DNA of 64,000 nucleotides, taken from Neobacillus dielmonensis. Lineage in GTDB: Bacteria > Bacillota > Bacilli > Bacillales > Cytobacillaceae. This document shows, in pieces, positions 47,227 to 57,256 of the stretch. How positions within the stretch are numbered: position 1 is the stretch's first letter; each line of letters starts with the position of its first letter. Under the pieces are notes generated by a model. The model saw only the letters and a program-made list of their open reading frames with translations. It did not search any database and had not been told where the DNA came from. Position numbers and translations under genes: made by a program. The stretch is from positions 44,372 to 108,371 of the forward strand of contig NZ_HG942044.1 in the NCBI RefSeq assembly GCF_000612665.1. The letters are read 5' to 3'.

Positions 47227-47304
47227 GATCCAAATCGACACACAATGGCACGTGTGATTTCTTGGAAGGAAGATGGAACTCCTAATTTTGAGCTAACCGT
47301 CTGA
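47227..47304 (+). pseudogene. Stranded C-terminal codons of the GH43 gene
   Basis: In frame with the preceding ORF, codons read DPNRHTMARVISWKEDGTPN and end FELTV before TGA at 47302-47304. This is the normal GH43 C-terminal ending (RHTxxxxxxWxxDGTPxF), separated by one nonsense codon. It shows that the truncation is a single substitution, most simply TGG to TGA. Confidence 0.8.
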
Positions 47305-47411
47305 ATTAATTGTTTTGCAGAATATTTTTTCGATTGTTTCTTTACTGATTATTCTAATTTGTATGATATTATAAAAGTTATAGAATAATCGGTAGGAGGC
47401 ATTTTTGTAAA

Positions 47412-50400
47412 ATGGGGATTATCGGGACAAAACACATTAACAAAGTATTGGTTGCAAACAGGGGAGAAATTGCCATAAGGGTCTTTCGCGCCTGTACGGA
47501 ACTGAATATTCGCACTGTTGCTATCTATTCGAAAGAGGATTCGGGTTCATATCATCGATATAAAGCTGATGAAGCCTACTTAGTTGGGGAAGGGAAGAAG
47601 CCGATCGATGCTTACTTGGATATTGATGGGATTATTGCCATTGCCAAGAGGAGCGGAGCAGATGCCATCCACCCAGGGTATGGATTTCTTTCGGAAAATA
47701 TTCACTTTGCAAAACGTTGTGAAGATGAAGGCATCATTTTTATTGGGCCGAAATCTAAGCATTTAGATATGTTTGGCGATAAGGTAAAAGCGAGACACCA
47801 GGCAGAGCTTGCTGACATTCCGGTTATTCCCGGCAGTGATGGCCCAGTGGACAGCATTGAGCAGGTTATTGAATTTGGGGAAAAACATGAATTTCCTATT
47901 ATCATTAAGGCAGCTCTTGGCGGCGGGGGCCGGGGAATGAGAATTGTCAACAGCAGGGCAGAAGTCAGTGAGGCTTTTGACCGAGCAAAATCGGAAGCAA
48001 AAGCAGCTTTCGGGAATGACGAAGTGTATCTTGAGAAATTGATTGAAAAGCCAAAGCATATCGAGGTCCAAATCATTGGCGACAAGCATGGCAACATTGT
48101 CCATTTGTATGACCGCGATTGTTCGGTTCAAAGGCGCCATCAAAAAGTAGTGGAGGTCGCCCCAAGTACAGCCATTTCCCATGAATTGCGCAAGCAGATT
48201 TGCGATGCAGCAGTTAAACTGATGAGTCATGTCAATTACCTCAATGCGGGTACGGTTGAGTTTCTTGTCTCCGGAGATAACTTCTATTTTATTGAAGTGA
48301 ATCCCCGTGTTCAGGTTGAACATACGGTTACTGAAATGGTAACGGGAATTGATATTGTCCAAACTCAAATTTTGGTTTCGGAGGGTCATGAACTCCACGG
48401 TCCGATTGTGGGAATACCCCAACAGGACAAAATTCAATTAAACGGATTTGCCATTCAGTCCCGTGTTACAACAGAGGACCCATTAAATAATTTTATGCCG
48501 GACACGGGAAGAATCGCAGCCTATCGTTCTGGAGGTGGATTTGGTGTACGGCTTGATGCAGGTAACAGTTTTGTGGGAGCGGTCATTACCCCTTATTATG
48601 ACTCCTTGCTTGTAAAACTGACGACATGGGCCCTCACCTTTGAACATGCTGCCGCAAAAATGGTCCGTAACTTACAAGAATTTAGAATCAGGGGCATAAA
48701 AACCAATATACCTTTCCTTGAAAATGTGGTAAAACATGAAAAATTCCTGAATGGTGAGTACGATACTTCGTTCATTGATACGACACCCGAGTTATTTATT
48801 TTCCCAGCAAGTAAAGACAGGGGAACAAAGCTGCTTAATTATATTGGAACCGTGACAGTGAATGGTTTTCCAGGTATTGAAAAAAGGAAAAGACCAGTGT
48901 TTCCAAATCCTAAAGTTCCGAAGATCGCTTATGATGCCCCTTACAAACCGGGGACAAAGCAGATTCTGGATCAATATGGTGCTGATGAATTAGTGAATTG
49001 GGTGAAAAACCAAAAACAAGTATTATTGACCGATACGACATTCAGAGATGCGCATCAATCTTTGCTAGCTACACGAATGAGAACGATTGATATAGCTCAC
49101 ATTGCTGAACCCACTGCAAAATTACTTCCAGAGTTATTTTCATTTGAAATGTGGGGAGGAGCAACGTTTGATACAGCGTATCGCTTCCTAAAAGAAGATC
49201 CATGGGAACGACTGCTAATCTTACGAGAAAGAATTCCAAATATCCTTTTCCAGATGCTATTACGAGGCGCAAATGCGGTGGGCTACAAAAATTATCCCGA
49301 TAATGTAATAAGGGAATTTGTCAATCAGTCAGCTGCAGCGGGAATTGACGTTTTTCGTATATTCGATAGTCTTAACTGGGTAAAGGGGATGGAGACGGCT
49401 ATTGATGCCGTTAGACAAACGGGGAAAATTGCAGAGACGGCAATCTGCTATACAGGTGATATTTTAGATGAATCTCGAAGTAAGTATAACCTGGAATATT
49501 ATAAAAGTTTAGCAAAGGAACTAGAACAACAAGGTGCGCATATTCTTGCAATCAAGGATATGGCAGGCTTGTTGAAACCGGAGGCGGCATATCGGCTAAT
49601 ATCAGAATTAAAGGAAACTGTCGATATCCCTATTCACTTGCATACGCATGATACAAGCGGCAACGGACTGCTTACCTATGCAAGAGCGATTGAAGCAGGA
49701 GTGGACATTGTAGATACTGCCTTGAGTTCGATGGCAGGGCTAACATCGCAGCCAAGCTGCAATTCTTTATACTATGCGCTTGAAGGCGGAAAGCGCAAAC
49801 CTAATGTTCACATAGAGTCCCTTGAAGCACTTTCGTCCTATTGGGAGGATGTACGAAAGTATTATCATGATTTTGAGTCAGGTATGATGTCTCCACATAC
49901 CGAAGTATACCAGCATGAAATGCCAGGAGGGCAATATAGTAATCTGCAGCAGCAGGCTAAAGCGGTTGGATTAGGCGACCGTTGGGAACAAGTAAAGCAT
50001 ATGTACGCTAGAGTAAATCTAATGTTTGGTGATATTGTCAAAGTAACACCTTCATCCAAGGTAGTCGGTGATATGGCCCTGTTTATGGTCCAAAATAATT
50101 TGACTGAAGAGGATGTTTTAATTAAAGGGCATTCGCTGGATTTCCCAGACTCTGTTGTAGAATTATTCCAAGGCTATCTTGGACAGCCTTACGGTGGATT
50201 CCCGGAGGAACTGCAAAAAGTTATTCTAAAAGGGAAACAGCCTTTAGAATGCCGGCCGGGGGAACTGTTAGAACCAGTTGATTTCGATAGTTTGAAGGAA
50301 GAATTGTTTGTAAAATTGGGCCGTCAGGCAACGTCTTTTGAACTCATTTCCTATGCACTGTATCCAAAAGTGTTTCTTGATTATATTAAAACAGTAGAAG

Positions 50401-50867
50401 CCTTTGGAGATTTGTCAGTGATGGATACGCCAACATTCCTTTATGGACTGCGATTAGGAGAAGAGGTAAAAATCGAAATCGAAACTGGAAAAACACTGAT
50501 TGTTAAGCTCGTTTCAATCGGTCAGCCGCAGTCGGATGGCACTAGGATTGTTTACTTTGAGTTAAATGGCCAGCCTCGTGAGGTAGTGATTAAGGATGAA
50601 AGTATCAAAGCAACTTCAGCTGCGAGGGTAAAGGCAGATTCAAATAATGAAAGTCATATTGCTGCTTCCATGCCTGGAACTGTGGTTAAGGTATTGATTG
50701 AAAAAGGAGAAAAGGTGGAGCAAGGGGACCATTTAATGATAACAGAAGCGATGAAAATGGAAACCACCGTCCAAGCACCCTTTTCTGGAACAGTCAAAGA
50801 AATCTATGTTTTAAGTGGAGATGCCATCCAAACGGGTGACCTGCTAATTGAGTTGGTTAAGTCTTAA
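47412..50867 (+). CDS. pycA: Pyruvate carboxylase
   Basis: A 1151-residue biotin enzyme making oxaloacetate from pyruvate and bicarbonate. Domains: biotin carboxylase (~8-460, IIKAALGGGGRGMRIV, FIEVNPRVQVEHTVTEM), carboxyltransferase (~530-800, LLTDTTFRDAHQSLLATRMR, HLHTHDTSGNG), the PYC_OADA/allosteric part, and C-terminal biotinyl domain (ASMPGTVVKVL, EAMKMETTV with the biotinylated Lys). TAGGAGGC lies upstream of the ATG at 47412. It follows ftsW directly in B. subtilis; here the island intervenes. Confidence 0.98.
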   Translation: MGIIGTKHINKVLVANRGEIAIRVFRACTELNIRTVAIYSKEDSGSYHRYKADEAYLVGEGKKPIDAYLDIDGIIAIAKRSGADAIHPGYGFLSENIHFAKRCEDEGIIFIGPKSKHLDMFGDKVKARHQAELADIPVIPGSDGPVDSIEQVIEFGEKHEFPIIIKAALGGGGRGMRIVNSRAEVSEAFDRAKSEAKAAFGNDEVYLEKLIEKPKHIEVQIIGDKHGNIVHLYDRDCSVQRRHQKVVEVAPSTAISHELRKQICDAAVKLMSHVNYLNAGTVEFLVSGDNFYFIEVNPRVQVEHTVTEMVTGIDIVQTQILVSEGHELHGPIVGIPQQDKIQLNGFAIQSRVTTEDPLNNFMPDTGRIAAYRSGGGFGVRLDAGNSFVGAVITPYYDSLLVKLTTWALTFEHAAAKMVRNLQEFRIRGIKTNIPFLENVVKHEKFLNGEYDTSFIDTTPELFIFPASKDRGTKLLNYIGTVTVNGFPGIEKRKRPVFPNPKVPKIAYDAPYKPGTKQILDQYGADELVNWVKNQKQVLLTDTTFRDAHQSLLATRMRTIDIAHIAEPTAKLLPELFSFEMWGGATFDTAYRFLKEDPWERLLILRERIPNILFQMLLRGANAVGYKNYPDNVIREFVNQSAAAGIDVFRIFDSLNWVKGMETAIDAVRQTGKIAETAICYTGDILDESRSKYNLEYYKSLAKELEQQGAHILAIKDMAGLLKPEAAYRLISELKETVDIPIHLHTHDTSGNGLLTYARAIEAGVDIVDTALSSMAGLTSQPSCNSLYYALEGGKRKPNVHIESLEALSSYWEDVRKYYHDFESGMMSPHTEVYQHEMPGGQYSNLQQQAKAVGLGDRWEQVKHMYARVNLMFGDIVKVTPSSKVVGDMALFMVQNNLTEEDVLIKGHSLDFPDSVVELFQGYLGQPYGGFPEELQKVILKGKQPLECRPGELLEPVDFDSLKEELFVKLGRQATSFELISYALYPKVFLDYIKTVEAFGDLSVMDTPTFLYGLRLGEEVKIEIETGKTLIVKLVSIGQPQSDGTRIVYFELNGQPREVVIKDESIKATSAARVKADSNNESHIAASMPGTVVKVLIEKGEKVEQGDHLMITEAMKMETTVQAPFSGTVKEIYVLSGDAIQTGDLLIELVKS

Positions 50868-50871
50868 AAGG

Positions 50872-50904
50872 AAAAAAGTTGCCGGCATAATCGGCAACTT
50901 TTTT
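50872..50904. terminator. Bidirectional terminator of pycA and ctaA
   Basis: AAAAAAGTTGCCG pairs with CGGCAACTTTTTT around seven bases between convergent genes. Confidence 0.93.
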
Positions 50905-50909
50905 AATAT

Positions 50910-51851
50910 CTATTGAACTACAGTGCCCTGCTTGTCCTGGATTTTATGATAATTCTTTCTTGATCTTGTCCAAAGTAAAATAAAGTAGCTTAAAATTCCA
51001 AATAAGCAGGTAATAAATAACGCATGTAACAGCGCAATGTAAAGATTTAACCGAGTAAAGATAATCATGGCTCCTGCAATTACCTGCAAGGTAACAAGGA
51101 TGAGTGAAATAATCCAGCCCCAATAAATGACTTTCTGACCTTTGTAGTATCGAATGGCTAAATAAGTAATATAGGCAATCCAGATAAATATTAGTCCAGC
51201 TGCAGTTCGATGCCCCATTTGAACCCATTCATACAGGTTACTGGGAAGTTGGGGTGCATCGTTCAAACAAAGAGGCCAATCACGGCAAGCAAGACTTGAT
51301 TTCGTATGCCTGACCAAAGCTCCTGTATAGATGACAATGTAACTATAGATGGATATACCTAATATATGACGTCCCATCCGCTTATCAATCAATAATTTGT
51401 CTGCTTCAAATTTTTTATCTACTTCAAAAATAAGTAGTGTTAGTAGGAATACAGCAGCAAATGAAATAAGCGAGATTCCAAAATGCAAGGCCAACACAAA
51501 ACCCGATTGTCCCCAAACTACAGCTGCTGCTCCAATGAGCCCTTGCAGCAATAAGAAAAACAAAGATAAAAAAGATAAAAACTTGGTTTCCCGAATATGT
51601 CCAATTGCCCTCCATGACCATACGGATAAAATTAATACCATAATTCCAACAGCACCTGATACTAGACGGTGGGCAAGCTCGATAATTAATTCACCGGTAA
51701 TATCAGTTGGAACAAATTCGCCATTGCATAAGGGCCATGACCTGCCGCATCCCATACCAGATCCGGTTTTAGTCACTAATGCCCCACCTAGTAAAATGAA
51801 AACCATTCCGATGGTAGTGGCAACCGCTAGCCATTTTAAAGAGCGTCGCAA
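50910..51851 (-). CDS. ctaA: Haem A synthase
   Basis: An eight-helix membrane monooxygenase converting haem O to haem A for cytochrome aa3. The 313-residue protein has the two homologous halves with haem-ligand His ([17 protein letters not shown]) and the Cys pairs of Bacillus CtaA (GCGRSWPLC and ACRDWPLC). TTG start at 51851 after GAGGTGAATATTTT. It diverges from ctaB as in B. subtilis, where both are ResDE-controlled. Confidence 0.96.
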   Translation of the reverse strand: MRRSLKWLAVATTIGMVFILLGGALVTKTGSGMGCGRSWPLCNGEFVPTDITGELIIELAHRLVSGAVGIMVLILSVWSWRAIGHIRETKFLSFLSLFFLLLQGLIGAAAVVWGQSGFVLALHFGISLISFAAVFLLTLLIFEVDKKFEADKLLIDKRMGRHILGISIYSYIVIYTGALVRHTKSSLACRDWPLCLNDAPQLPSNLYEWVQMGHRTAAGLIFIWIAYITYLAIRYYKGQKVIYWGWIISLILVTLQVIAGAMIIFTRLNLYIALLHALFITCLFGILSYFILLWTRSRKNYHKIQDKQGTVVQ

Positions 51852-51881
51852 AAAATATTCACCTCTTAAAAGTTCAATAAT

Positions 51882-51910
51882 TTGTCAAAGTTTTTTTATG
51901 ACAGTATAAT
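51882..51910 (+). promoter_or_regulatory. Sigma-A-like promoter in the ctaA-ctaB gap, reading rightward
   Basis: TTGTCA (51882-51887), 17-bp spacer, TATAAT (51905-51910). It lies 30 bases upstream of ctaA but points to ctaB, more than 650 bp away. The overlapping minus-strand TATACT may be ctaA's own -10. Confidence 0.5.
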
Positions 51911-52375
51911 GAATAAGAAAACAGAAAGATTAAAAAGTACCTTATTTATCATATCGAATTCTGTAAAAAAAGAACAGAATTTCGTATTGTATTGAAGAAT
52001 AATTTTTAAACTTGTTCTGGATTTTTTATATATCTTCCAAAATAAATTTCTTTCTGTTTTGGACCGACTGGGACTGCCTAAGGGCGAGTTTTCTTTTTTA
52101 AGAATTGAGCATTTTGGATAATTTCTATTTTATACTATTATTATAGTGGAAAACATAAAAACTTGTATACTAAAGAAATAAATTGGGAACTTATGTCGGA
52201 CATTCAGTTACGAAGAAAATAAAACAAGTTCCATTTTTTATTTCCTTCACACTGTGAGAAATATTATGATTTTATATGATTTGAGTATACTTGGACTAAC
52301 GTAATGTTTAAAAATACTGTATAATAGCAATTGAACTATGAAGGTCACAAAATAGTCAAAAATTATTCAAAAAAA

Positions 52376-52410
52376 GTTCACAAAAACTTCAAAAAGTGTG
52401 ATTTAATATA
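52376..52410 (+). promoter_or_regulatory. Possible ResD box and ctaB promoter region
   Basis: GTTCACAAAA (52376-52385) matches eight of nine bases of the reverse of the ResD consensus TTTGTGAAT. A TTTAATA box follows at ~52402. ResDE control of ctaB is known in B. subtilis; here it is inferred. The whole 718-bp gap 51852-52569 shows no gene apart from these and an AATTCTGT/ACAGAATT hairpin near 51958-51982. Confidence 0.4.
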
Positions 52411-52569
52411 CAGAGAAAGTTATTTTGAAAACAGTGTATACATGTTTGTTTATTGAAATAAAAGTAATTTCTTTCCAGTATCTTCTTAAAACAGAAGTGA
52501 ACGAAGAAACCAACTATGATATCCTATGGTTTAGCGGAAAAACGCTATTAGGAATTAGGAGGAAAGAAA

Positions 52570-53505
52570 ATGTCCAACTCAAAGGTTTACGGAGATGCGG
52601 CCATAGAAAGTGATGCGGCAGGTATTGCATCGGGGGCAAAGACTTCGGTGTGGAAAGATTTTATGGCACTTATTAAAATTGGTATCGTAAATTCTAATCT
52701 GATAACTACGTTTACAGGGCTTTGGCTTGCCCTTCACTTTTCTGGTCAAAGCTTTCTTGATCATTTAGATATTGTGTTTTTTGCTGTGGTAGGTTCATCA
52801 CTGATAATAGGTGGATCATGTGCAATTAATAATTATATTGACCGCGATATCGACCATCTAATGGAGCGAACGAAGACTAGACCTACAGTAACAGGGAAAA
52901 TAGTGCCTGGTAAAGTACTAGTGCTTGGTATTCTTCTCATCGGATTAGGTACACTACTTTTATCCTTTACAACTGTAACTGCAACAGTGATTGGACTGCT
53001 TGGGGTTTTTAGTTATGTAGTTCTTTATACGATGTGGTCAAAACGCCAATTAGTGTCCAATACTATTATTGGCAGCATCTCTGGCGCAGTTCCACCGCTA
53101 ATTGGATGGGCAGCAATTGATGGCAATTTAGATATTATGGCTTGGTCCTTGTTTGTGCTAATGTTTGTTTGGCAGCCGCCGCATTTTTATGCATTAGCAA
53201 TGCGCAGGGTGAAAGAATACAAGGCAGCAGGAATCCCAATGCTTCCTGTTGTAAAAGGATTTAGAACCACCAAAATCCACATATTGATTTGGGTAGCTTT
53301 GTTGCTGCCAATACCGTTTCTTTTAACGAAATTAGGAATCCCATTTCTAATTCTGGCCAGCGTTTTAAATATCGGCTGGCTGGTATTAGGGATTTATGGA
53401 TATAAAATCAAAGATGATATTAAGTGGGCAAAGCTAATGTTTGTTTATTCATTGCAATACTTAACCATTATTTTTACTGCAATGGTCATTGTTACATTAA
53501 TTTAG
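52570..53505 (+). CDS. ctaB: Protohaem IX farnesyltransferase (haem O synthase)
   Basis: An UbiA-family prenyltransferase of 311 residues with about nine membrane helices, adding a farnesyl group to haem B. The Asp-rich prenyl diphosphate motif is [19 protein letters not shown], with a second conserved stretch [24 protein letters not shown]. Residues 1-30 are a hydrophilic extension. ATG at 52570 after TAGGAGGAAAGAAA. Provides haem O to CtaA. Confidence 0.96.
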   Translation: MSNSKVYGDAAIESDAAGIASGAKTSVWKDFMALIKIGIVNSNLITTFTGLWLALHFSGQSFLDHLDIVFFAVVGSSLIIGGSCAINNYIDRDIDHLMERTKTRPTVTGKIVPGKVLVLGILLIGLGTLLLSFTTVTATVIGLLGVFSYVVLYTMWSKRQLVSNTIIGSISGAVPPLIGWAAIDGNLDIMAWSLFVLMFVWQPPHFYALAMRRVKEYKAAGIPMLPVVKGFRTTKIHILIWVALLLPIPFLLTKLGIPFLILASVLNIGWLVLGIYGYKIKDDIKWAKLMFVYSLQYLTIIFTAMVIVTLI

Positions 53506-53547
53506 GTTTGTCTGCCTAACGCATGTGTTTTACATCAATGCATACAA

Positions 53548-53585
53548 CCAGAGGGGCTTCAGCAAATAAGGATGCTCGCCTCTGG
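53548..53585 (+). other. Hairpin between ctaB and ctaC
   Basis: CCAGAGG (53548-53554) pairs with CCTCTGG (53579-53585), enclosing a 24-base loop. No T tract follows. Possible mRNA processing or stabilising element between haem synthesis and oxidase genes. Confidence 0.5.
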
Positions 53586-53669
53586 CTGTCATGTGAAAGA
53601 ATTATTCTACATACATCTTTGATTAATCAATAATTTGAATTTAAAAGCGAAAGAGGGGTTTGATTAAGC

Positions 53670-54728
53670 ATGAAAAGGCTTGCAAAATGGCGTTTGATCT
53701 CATTTCTTGCGATTTTAACGCTAGTACTCTCCGGATGTGGCGAACCGTACCTTTCCGCGTTGAAGCCTGCCGGTGAAGTTGCAGACACGCAATACGATTT
53801 AATGAAGCTAAGTACCTTCATTATGGTTGGAGTAATCCTTGTGGTTGTCATTATCTTCGTAACAGTCTTTTTCCGTTTTAGAAGAAAAGATGATACAATT
53901 CCAAAACAAGTAGAAGGAAGCCACAAGCTGGAAATTATTTGGACAGTTATTCCTATTCTATTACTGTTAATTCTTGCTGTACCGACAGTTGCTGCAACAT
54001 TTAAACTTGCAAATGTTGACCAAATGGACAAGAAAAATAGCAAAGCATTAGTGATCAATGTCCGTTCTCATTTATATTGGTGGGATTTTGAATATCCTAA
54101 TCAAAAAATTGTCACTAGCCAAGAATTGGTGGTTCCAACCGATGAAAAGGTTTATTTTAACCTAAAATCATTAGACGTAAAACACTCGTTCTGGATACCG
54201 GCTGTTGGCGGAAAAATGGACACGAATACCGATAATGAAAACAAGTTCTGGCTTGAGTTTGACTCGAAGAGAGCAAATGATGCAGGGGGGCTTTTCTACG
54301 GTAAATGTGCTGAACTCTGCGGTCCGTCCCATGCGTTAATGGACTTTAAAGTAAAAGCACTCAGCCGCGACGATTTCGATTCTTGGGTTAAATCCATGAA
54401 GGATGTAAAAAAACCGCAAAAAGCACAAACCGATTTAGCTGCAGAGGGACAAGAAATATTTAATAATAGCTGTATTGGTTGTCATGCTGTAACACCTTCG
54501 AATCAAATGCCTGATACAGCCAGAATGGCTCCAAACTTAACAAACTTTGGTGATCGTTCTCGTGTCGCTGGCGTCCTTGATCATAATAAGGAAGATTTGA
54601 AAAATTGGATTCGTGATCCAGAAAAATATAAACCAGGTAATATGATGACTAATAAATATCCGAAAATGTCGGAAGATCAGCTTGATGCCTTGGCAGAATA
54701 TTTGATGGGGTTAAAGGTTCAGCAATAA
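53670..54728 (+). CDS. ctaC: Cytochrome c oxidase subunit II with fused cytochrome c (caa3 type)
   Basis: A 352-residue membrane-anchored lipoprotein. Signal with lipobox LSGC (Cys23), two further membrane helices (~46-70, ~92-112), the CuA cupredoxin domain with KCAELCGPSHALM ligands, and a C-terminal cytochrome c domain (CIGCH haem motif, distal Met in GNMMTNKYPKM). The fused haem domain identifies caa3 oxidase. The ATG follows AAAGAGGGG. Confidence 0.97.
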   Translation: MKRLAKWRLISFLAILTLVLSGCGEPYLSALKPAGEVADTQYDLMKLSTFIMVGVILVVVIIFVTVFFRFRRKDDTIPKQVEGSHKLEIIWTVIPILLLLILAVPTVAATFKLANVDQMDKKNSKALVINVRSHLYWWDFEYPNQKIVTSQELVVPTDEKVYFNLKSLDVKHSFWIPAVGGKMDTNTDNENKFWLEFDSKRANDAGGLFYGKCAELCGPSHALMDFKVKALSRDDFDSWVKSMKDVKKPQKAQTDLAAEGQEIFNNSCIGCHAVTPSNQMPDTARMAPNLTNFGDRSRVAGVLDHNKEDLKNWIRDPEKYKPGNMMTNKYPKMSEDQLDALAEYLMGLKVQQ

Positions 54729-54757
54729 AGGGAATTGGTTAAAAGGGAGGTAAAATT

Positions 54758-56626
54758 GTGAGTACCTATGCTCAAAAAAAGGGGTTTGGTGCGACTGTAT
54801 GGGACTTTTTAACAACTGTTGACCATAAAAAAATCGCCATCCTCTATCTATTGGCAGGCGGACTGTTTTTTTTAGTCGGAGGACTAGAAGCAGTATTTAT
54901 CCGCATTCAGCTTGCGGTGCCTAATAATGATTTTGTCAGTGCCGGAGCTTTTAATGAAATCATCACAATGCATGGAACAACTATGATTTTCTTGGCTGCT
55001 ATGCCAATCCTGTTTGGCTTTATGAATGCAGTTATGCCATTGCAAATTGGCGCACGTGACGTTGCCTTTCCATTTTTAAATGCACTTGGATTTTGGCTAT
55101 TCTTCTTCGGTGGAGTGTTCCTGAACCTTTCTTGGTTTATGGGGGGCGCGCCTGACGCTGGATGGACATCTTATGCATCTCTTGCGATTCACTCAAAAGG
55201 ACATGGAATTGATTTTTACGTATTAGGTTTACAGATATCAGGTCTTGGAACATTAATTGGTGGTATTAACTTCCTCGTTACGATTATCAATATGCGTGCA
55301 CCTGGAATGACTTACATGAGAATGCCGTTGTTTACATGGACAACTTTTGTTGCATCTGCGTTAATCTTATTCGCATTCCCACCACTAACTGTTGGTCTTG
55401 TATTAATGATGTTTGACCGTATGTTTGGTTCTAATTTCTTTGTTGTAGCCAATGGTGGTAACACAGTTATTTGGGAACATTTATTCTGGATATTCGGTCA
55501 CCCTGAGGTATATATCCTAGTACTGCCGGCTTTCGGTATTTTCTCGGAAATATTCTCTACGTTCTCGAGAAAACGTTTATTTGGATACTCATCCATGGTA
55601 TTTGCAACTGTATTAATCGGTTTCTTGGGCTTCATGGTTTGGGCTCACCATATGTTTACAACGGGATTGGGTCCTGTAGCTAATGCTATTTTTGCCGTTG
55701 CAACCATGGCTATTGGTGTACCTACTGGTATTAAAATTTTCAACTGGTTGTTTACCATGTGGGGCGGAAGTGTTAAATTTACAGCTCCTATGCACTGGGC
55801 ATTTGCGTTTATTCCATCTTTCATAATGGGTGGGGTAACTGGGGTTATGCTGGCAGCAGCTGCAGCTGACTATCAGTACCATGATACGTACTTCGTTGTT
55901 GCTCACTTCCACTATGTTATAGTCGGTGGTGTTGTATTCTCGATCTTTGCAGGTGTTCAGTATTGGTGGCCAAAAATATTTGGTACGATGTTAAATGAAA
56001 CCCTTGGGAAGCTTACCTTCTGGCTTTTCTTTATCGGTTTCCACATGACATTCTTTATTCAGCACTTCCTAGGACTTTGGGGAATGCCACGTCGTGTATT
56101 TACTTACCTTCCAGGACAAGGCTTTGATACAGCCAATATGATCAGCTCTATTGGGGCCCTGTTTATGTCACTAGGTGTAATTGTATTGTTGATTAACGTA
56201 GTAGTAACTTCTGTTAAAAATGTTAAAGTTGGCGATGACCCTTGGGGTGACGGACGTACGCTTGAATGGGCAATTCCTTCACCACCGCCATTCTATAACT
56301 TCAAACAGCTTCCGCTAGTTCGCGGCTTAGACGCTTTTTGGATTGAGAAAATGGAAGGCAAGAAAGGTATGACACCTGCTGAACCGCTTGGTGACATTCA
56401 CATGCCAAATGCATCCTTCTTACCTTTTGTTATCGCATTCGGTCTTTTCATTGCTGCTTTTGGAGCCTTGTACAATGGCGAACATTCTTGGGCAATCCCA
56501 GTAATCGTGATTGGATTATTAGTTACTTTCGGTTCAATGCTGGTACGTTCTGTGAAAGACGACCATGGATTCCATATCCATAAGGAAGAATTAATGGACG
56601 ATAATGATAAGGGGGTTAAGGCATAA
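54758..56626 (+). CDS. ctaD: Cytochrome c oxidase subunit I
   Basis: The 622-residue catalytic subunit with 12-14 membrane helices carrying haem a, haem a3 and CuB. Ligand regions are visible: EIITMHGTTMIF, WIFGHPEVYILVLP (CuB His cross-linked to Tyr), HHMFTTG and HFHYVIVGG. GTG start after GGGAGGTAAAATT. Its stop overlaps the ctaE ATG by one base. Confidence 0.98.
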   Translation: MSTYAQKKGFGATVWDFLTTVDHKKIAILYLLAGGLFFLVGGLEAVFIRIQLAVPNNDFVSAGAFNEIITMHGTTMIFLAAMPILFGFMNAVMPLQIGARDVAFPFLNALGFWLFFFGGVFLNLSWFMGGAPDAGWTSYASLAIHSKGHGIDFYVLGLQISGLGTLIGGINFLVTIINMRAPGMTYMRMPLFTWTTFVASALILFAFPPLTVGLVLMMFDRMFGSNFFVVANGGNTVIWEHLFWIFGHPEVYILVLPAFGIFSEIFSTFSRKRLFGYSSMVFATVLIGFLGFMVWAHHMFTTGLGPVANAIFAVATMAIGVPTGIKIFNWLFTMWGGSVKFTAPMHWAFAFIPSFIMGGVTGVMLAAAAADYQYHDTYFVVAHFHYVIVGGVVFSIFAGVQYWWPKIFGTMLNETLGKLTFWLFFIGFHMTFFIQHFLGLWGMPRRVFTYLPGQGFDTANMISSIGALFMSLGVIVLLINVVVTSVKNVKVGDDPWGDGRTLEWAIPSPPPFYNFKQLPLVRGLDAFWIEKMEGKKGMTPAEPLGDIHMPNASFLPFVIAFGLFIAAFGALYNGEHSWAIPVIVIGLLVTFGSMLVRSVKDDHGFHIHKEELMDDNDKGVKA

Positions 56627-57252
56627 TGCACGCTGAAGAAAAATTAACGTATGAATCATGGCCTGCAGAGCCGGAGAGATCCACCCTTGAAGCAAAAAAT
56701 AAATTTACTGGTTTTTGGTTATTCTTAGGGGGAGAGACGGTGCTTTTCTCCTCTCTCTTCGCCACATATCTTGCCTTAAAGGATAAAGTTCCTGATTCGA
56801 GTATGCCTTTGGCTAAGGATCTATTTGAATTACCATTAACCTTTGTGGCCACAATGCTGTTATTGACAAGCTCTTTAACAAGCGTTTACGCCATTTATCA
56901 GATGAAAAACTTTAACTTTAAGAAAATGATGCTATGGTTTGGAATTACTGCTTTATTAGGAGCAGCATTCCTTGGATCAGAGGTATATGAGTTTACCAAC
57001 TATGTTCACGAGGGACATAAATTTACCAGCAGCGCATTCGGTTCTGCCTTTTATACACTTGTTGGATTTCATGGAGGACACGTTGCCTTCGGTTTGATGT
57101 GGTGTTTAACGTTGATGATTCGCAACGCAAAACGCGGATTAAACCTTTATAACGCTCCAAAATTTTATGTTTTCAGTTTGTATTGGCACTTTATCGACGT
57201 TGTTTGGGTGTTTATCTTTTCTGTAGTATATTTAATGGGAATGGTGGGATGA
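56626..57252 (+). CDS. ctaE: Cytochrome c oxidase subunit III
   Basis: A 208-residue membrane subunit with five helices: FWLFLGGETVLFSSLFATYLAL, GFHGGHVAFGLMWCLTLM and YWHFIDVVWVFIFSVVYLMG are typical of the short bacterial subunit III. Overlaps the end of ctaD by one base; GGGGGTTAAGGC serves as binding site. Confidence 0.96.
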   Translation: MHAEEKLTYESWPAEPERSTLEAKNKFTGFWLFLGGETVLFSSLFATYLALKDKVPDSSMPLAKDLFELPLTFVATMLLLTSSLTSVYAIYQMKNFNFKKMMLWFGITALLGAAFLGSEVYEFTNYVHEGHKFTSSAFGSAFYTLVGFHGGHVAFGLMWCLTLMIRNAKRGLNLYNAPKFYVFSLYWHFIDVVWVFIFSVVYLMGMVG

Positions 57253-57256
57253 TCTG

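Noticed and set aside
47763..48437. 224-codon minus-strand frame inside pycA
   Set aside because: It is antisense to the biotin carboxylase domain; no domain pattern or binding site.
52425..52613. 62-codon frame ahead of ctaB
   Set aside because: It overlaps the ctaB start out of frame, has no clear binding site and no recognisable product.
53627..54058. 143-codon minus-strand frame over the start of ctaC
   Set aside because: It is antisense to the signal and membrane segments of ctaC.
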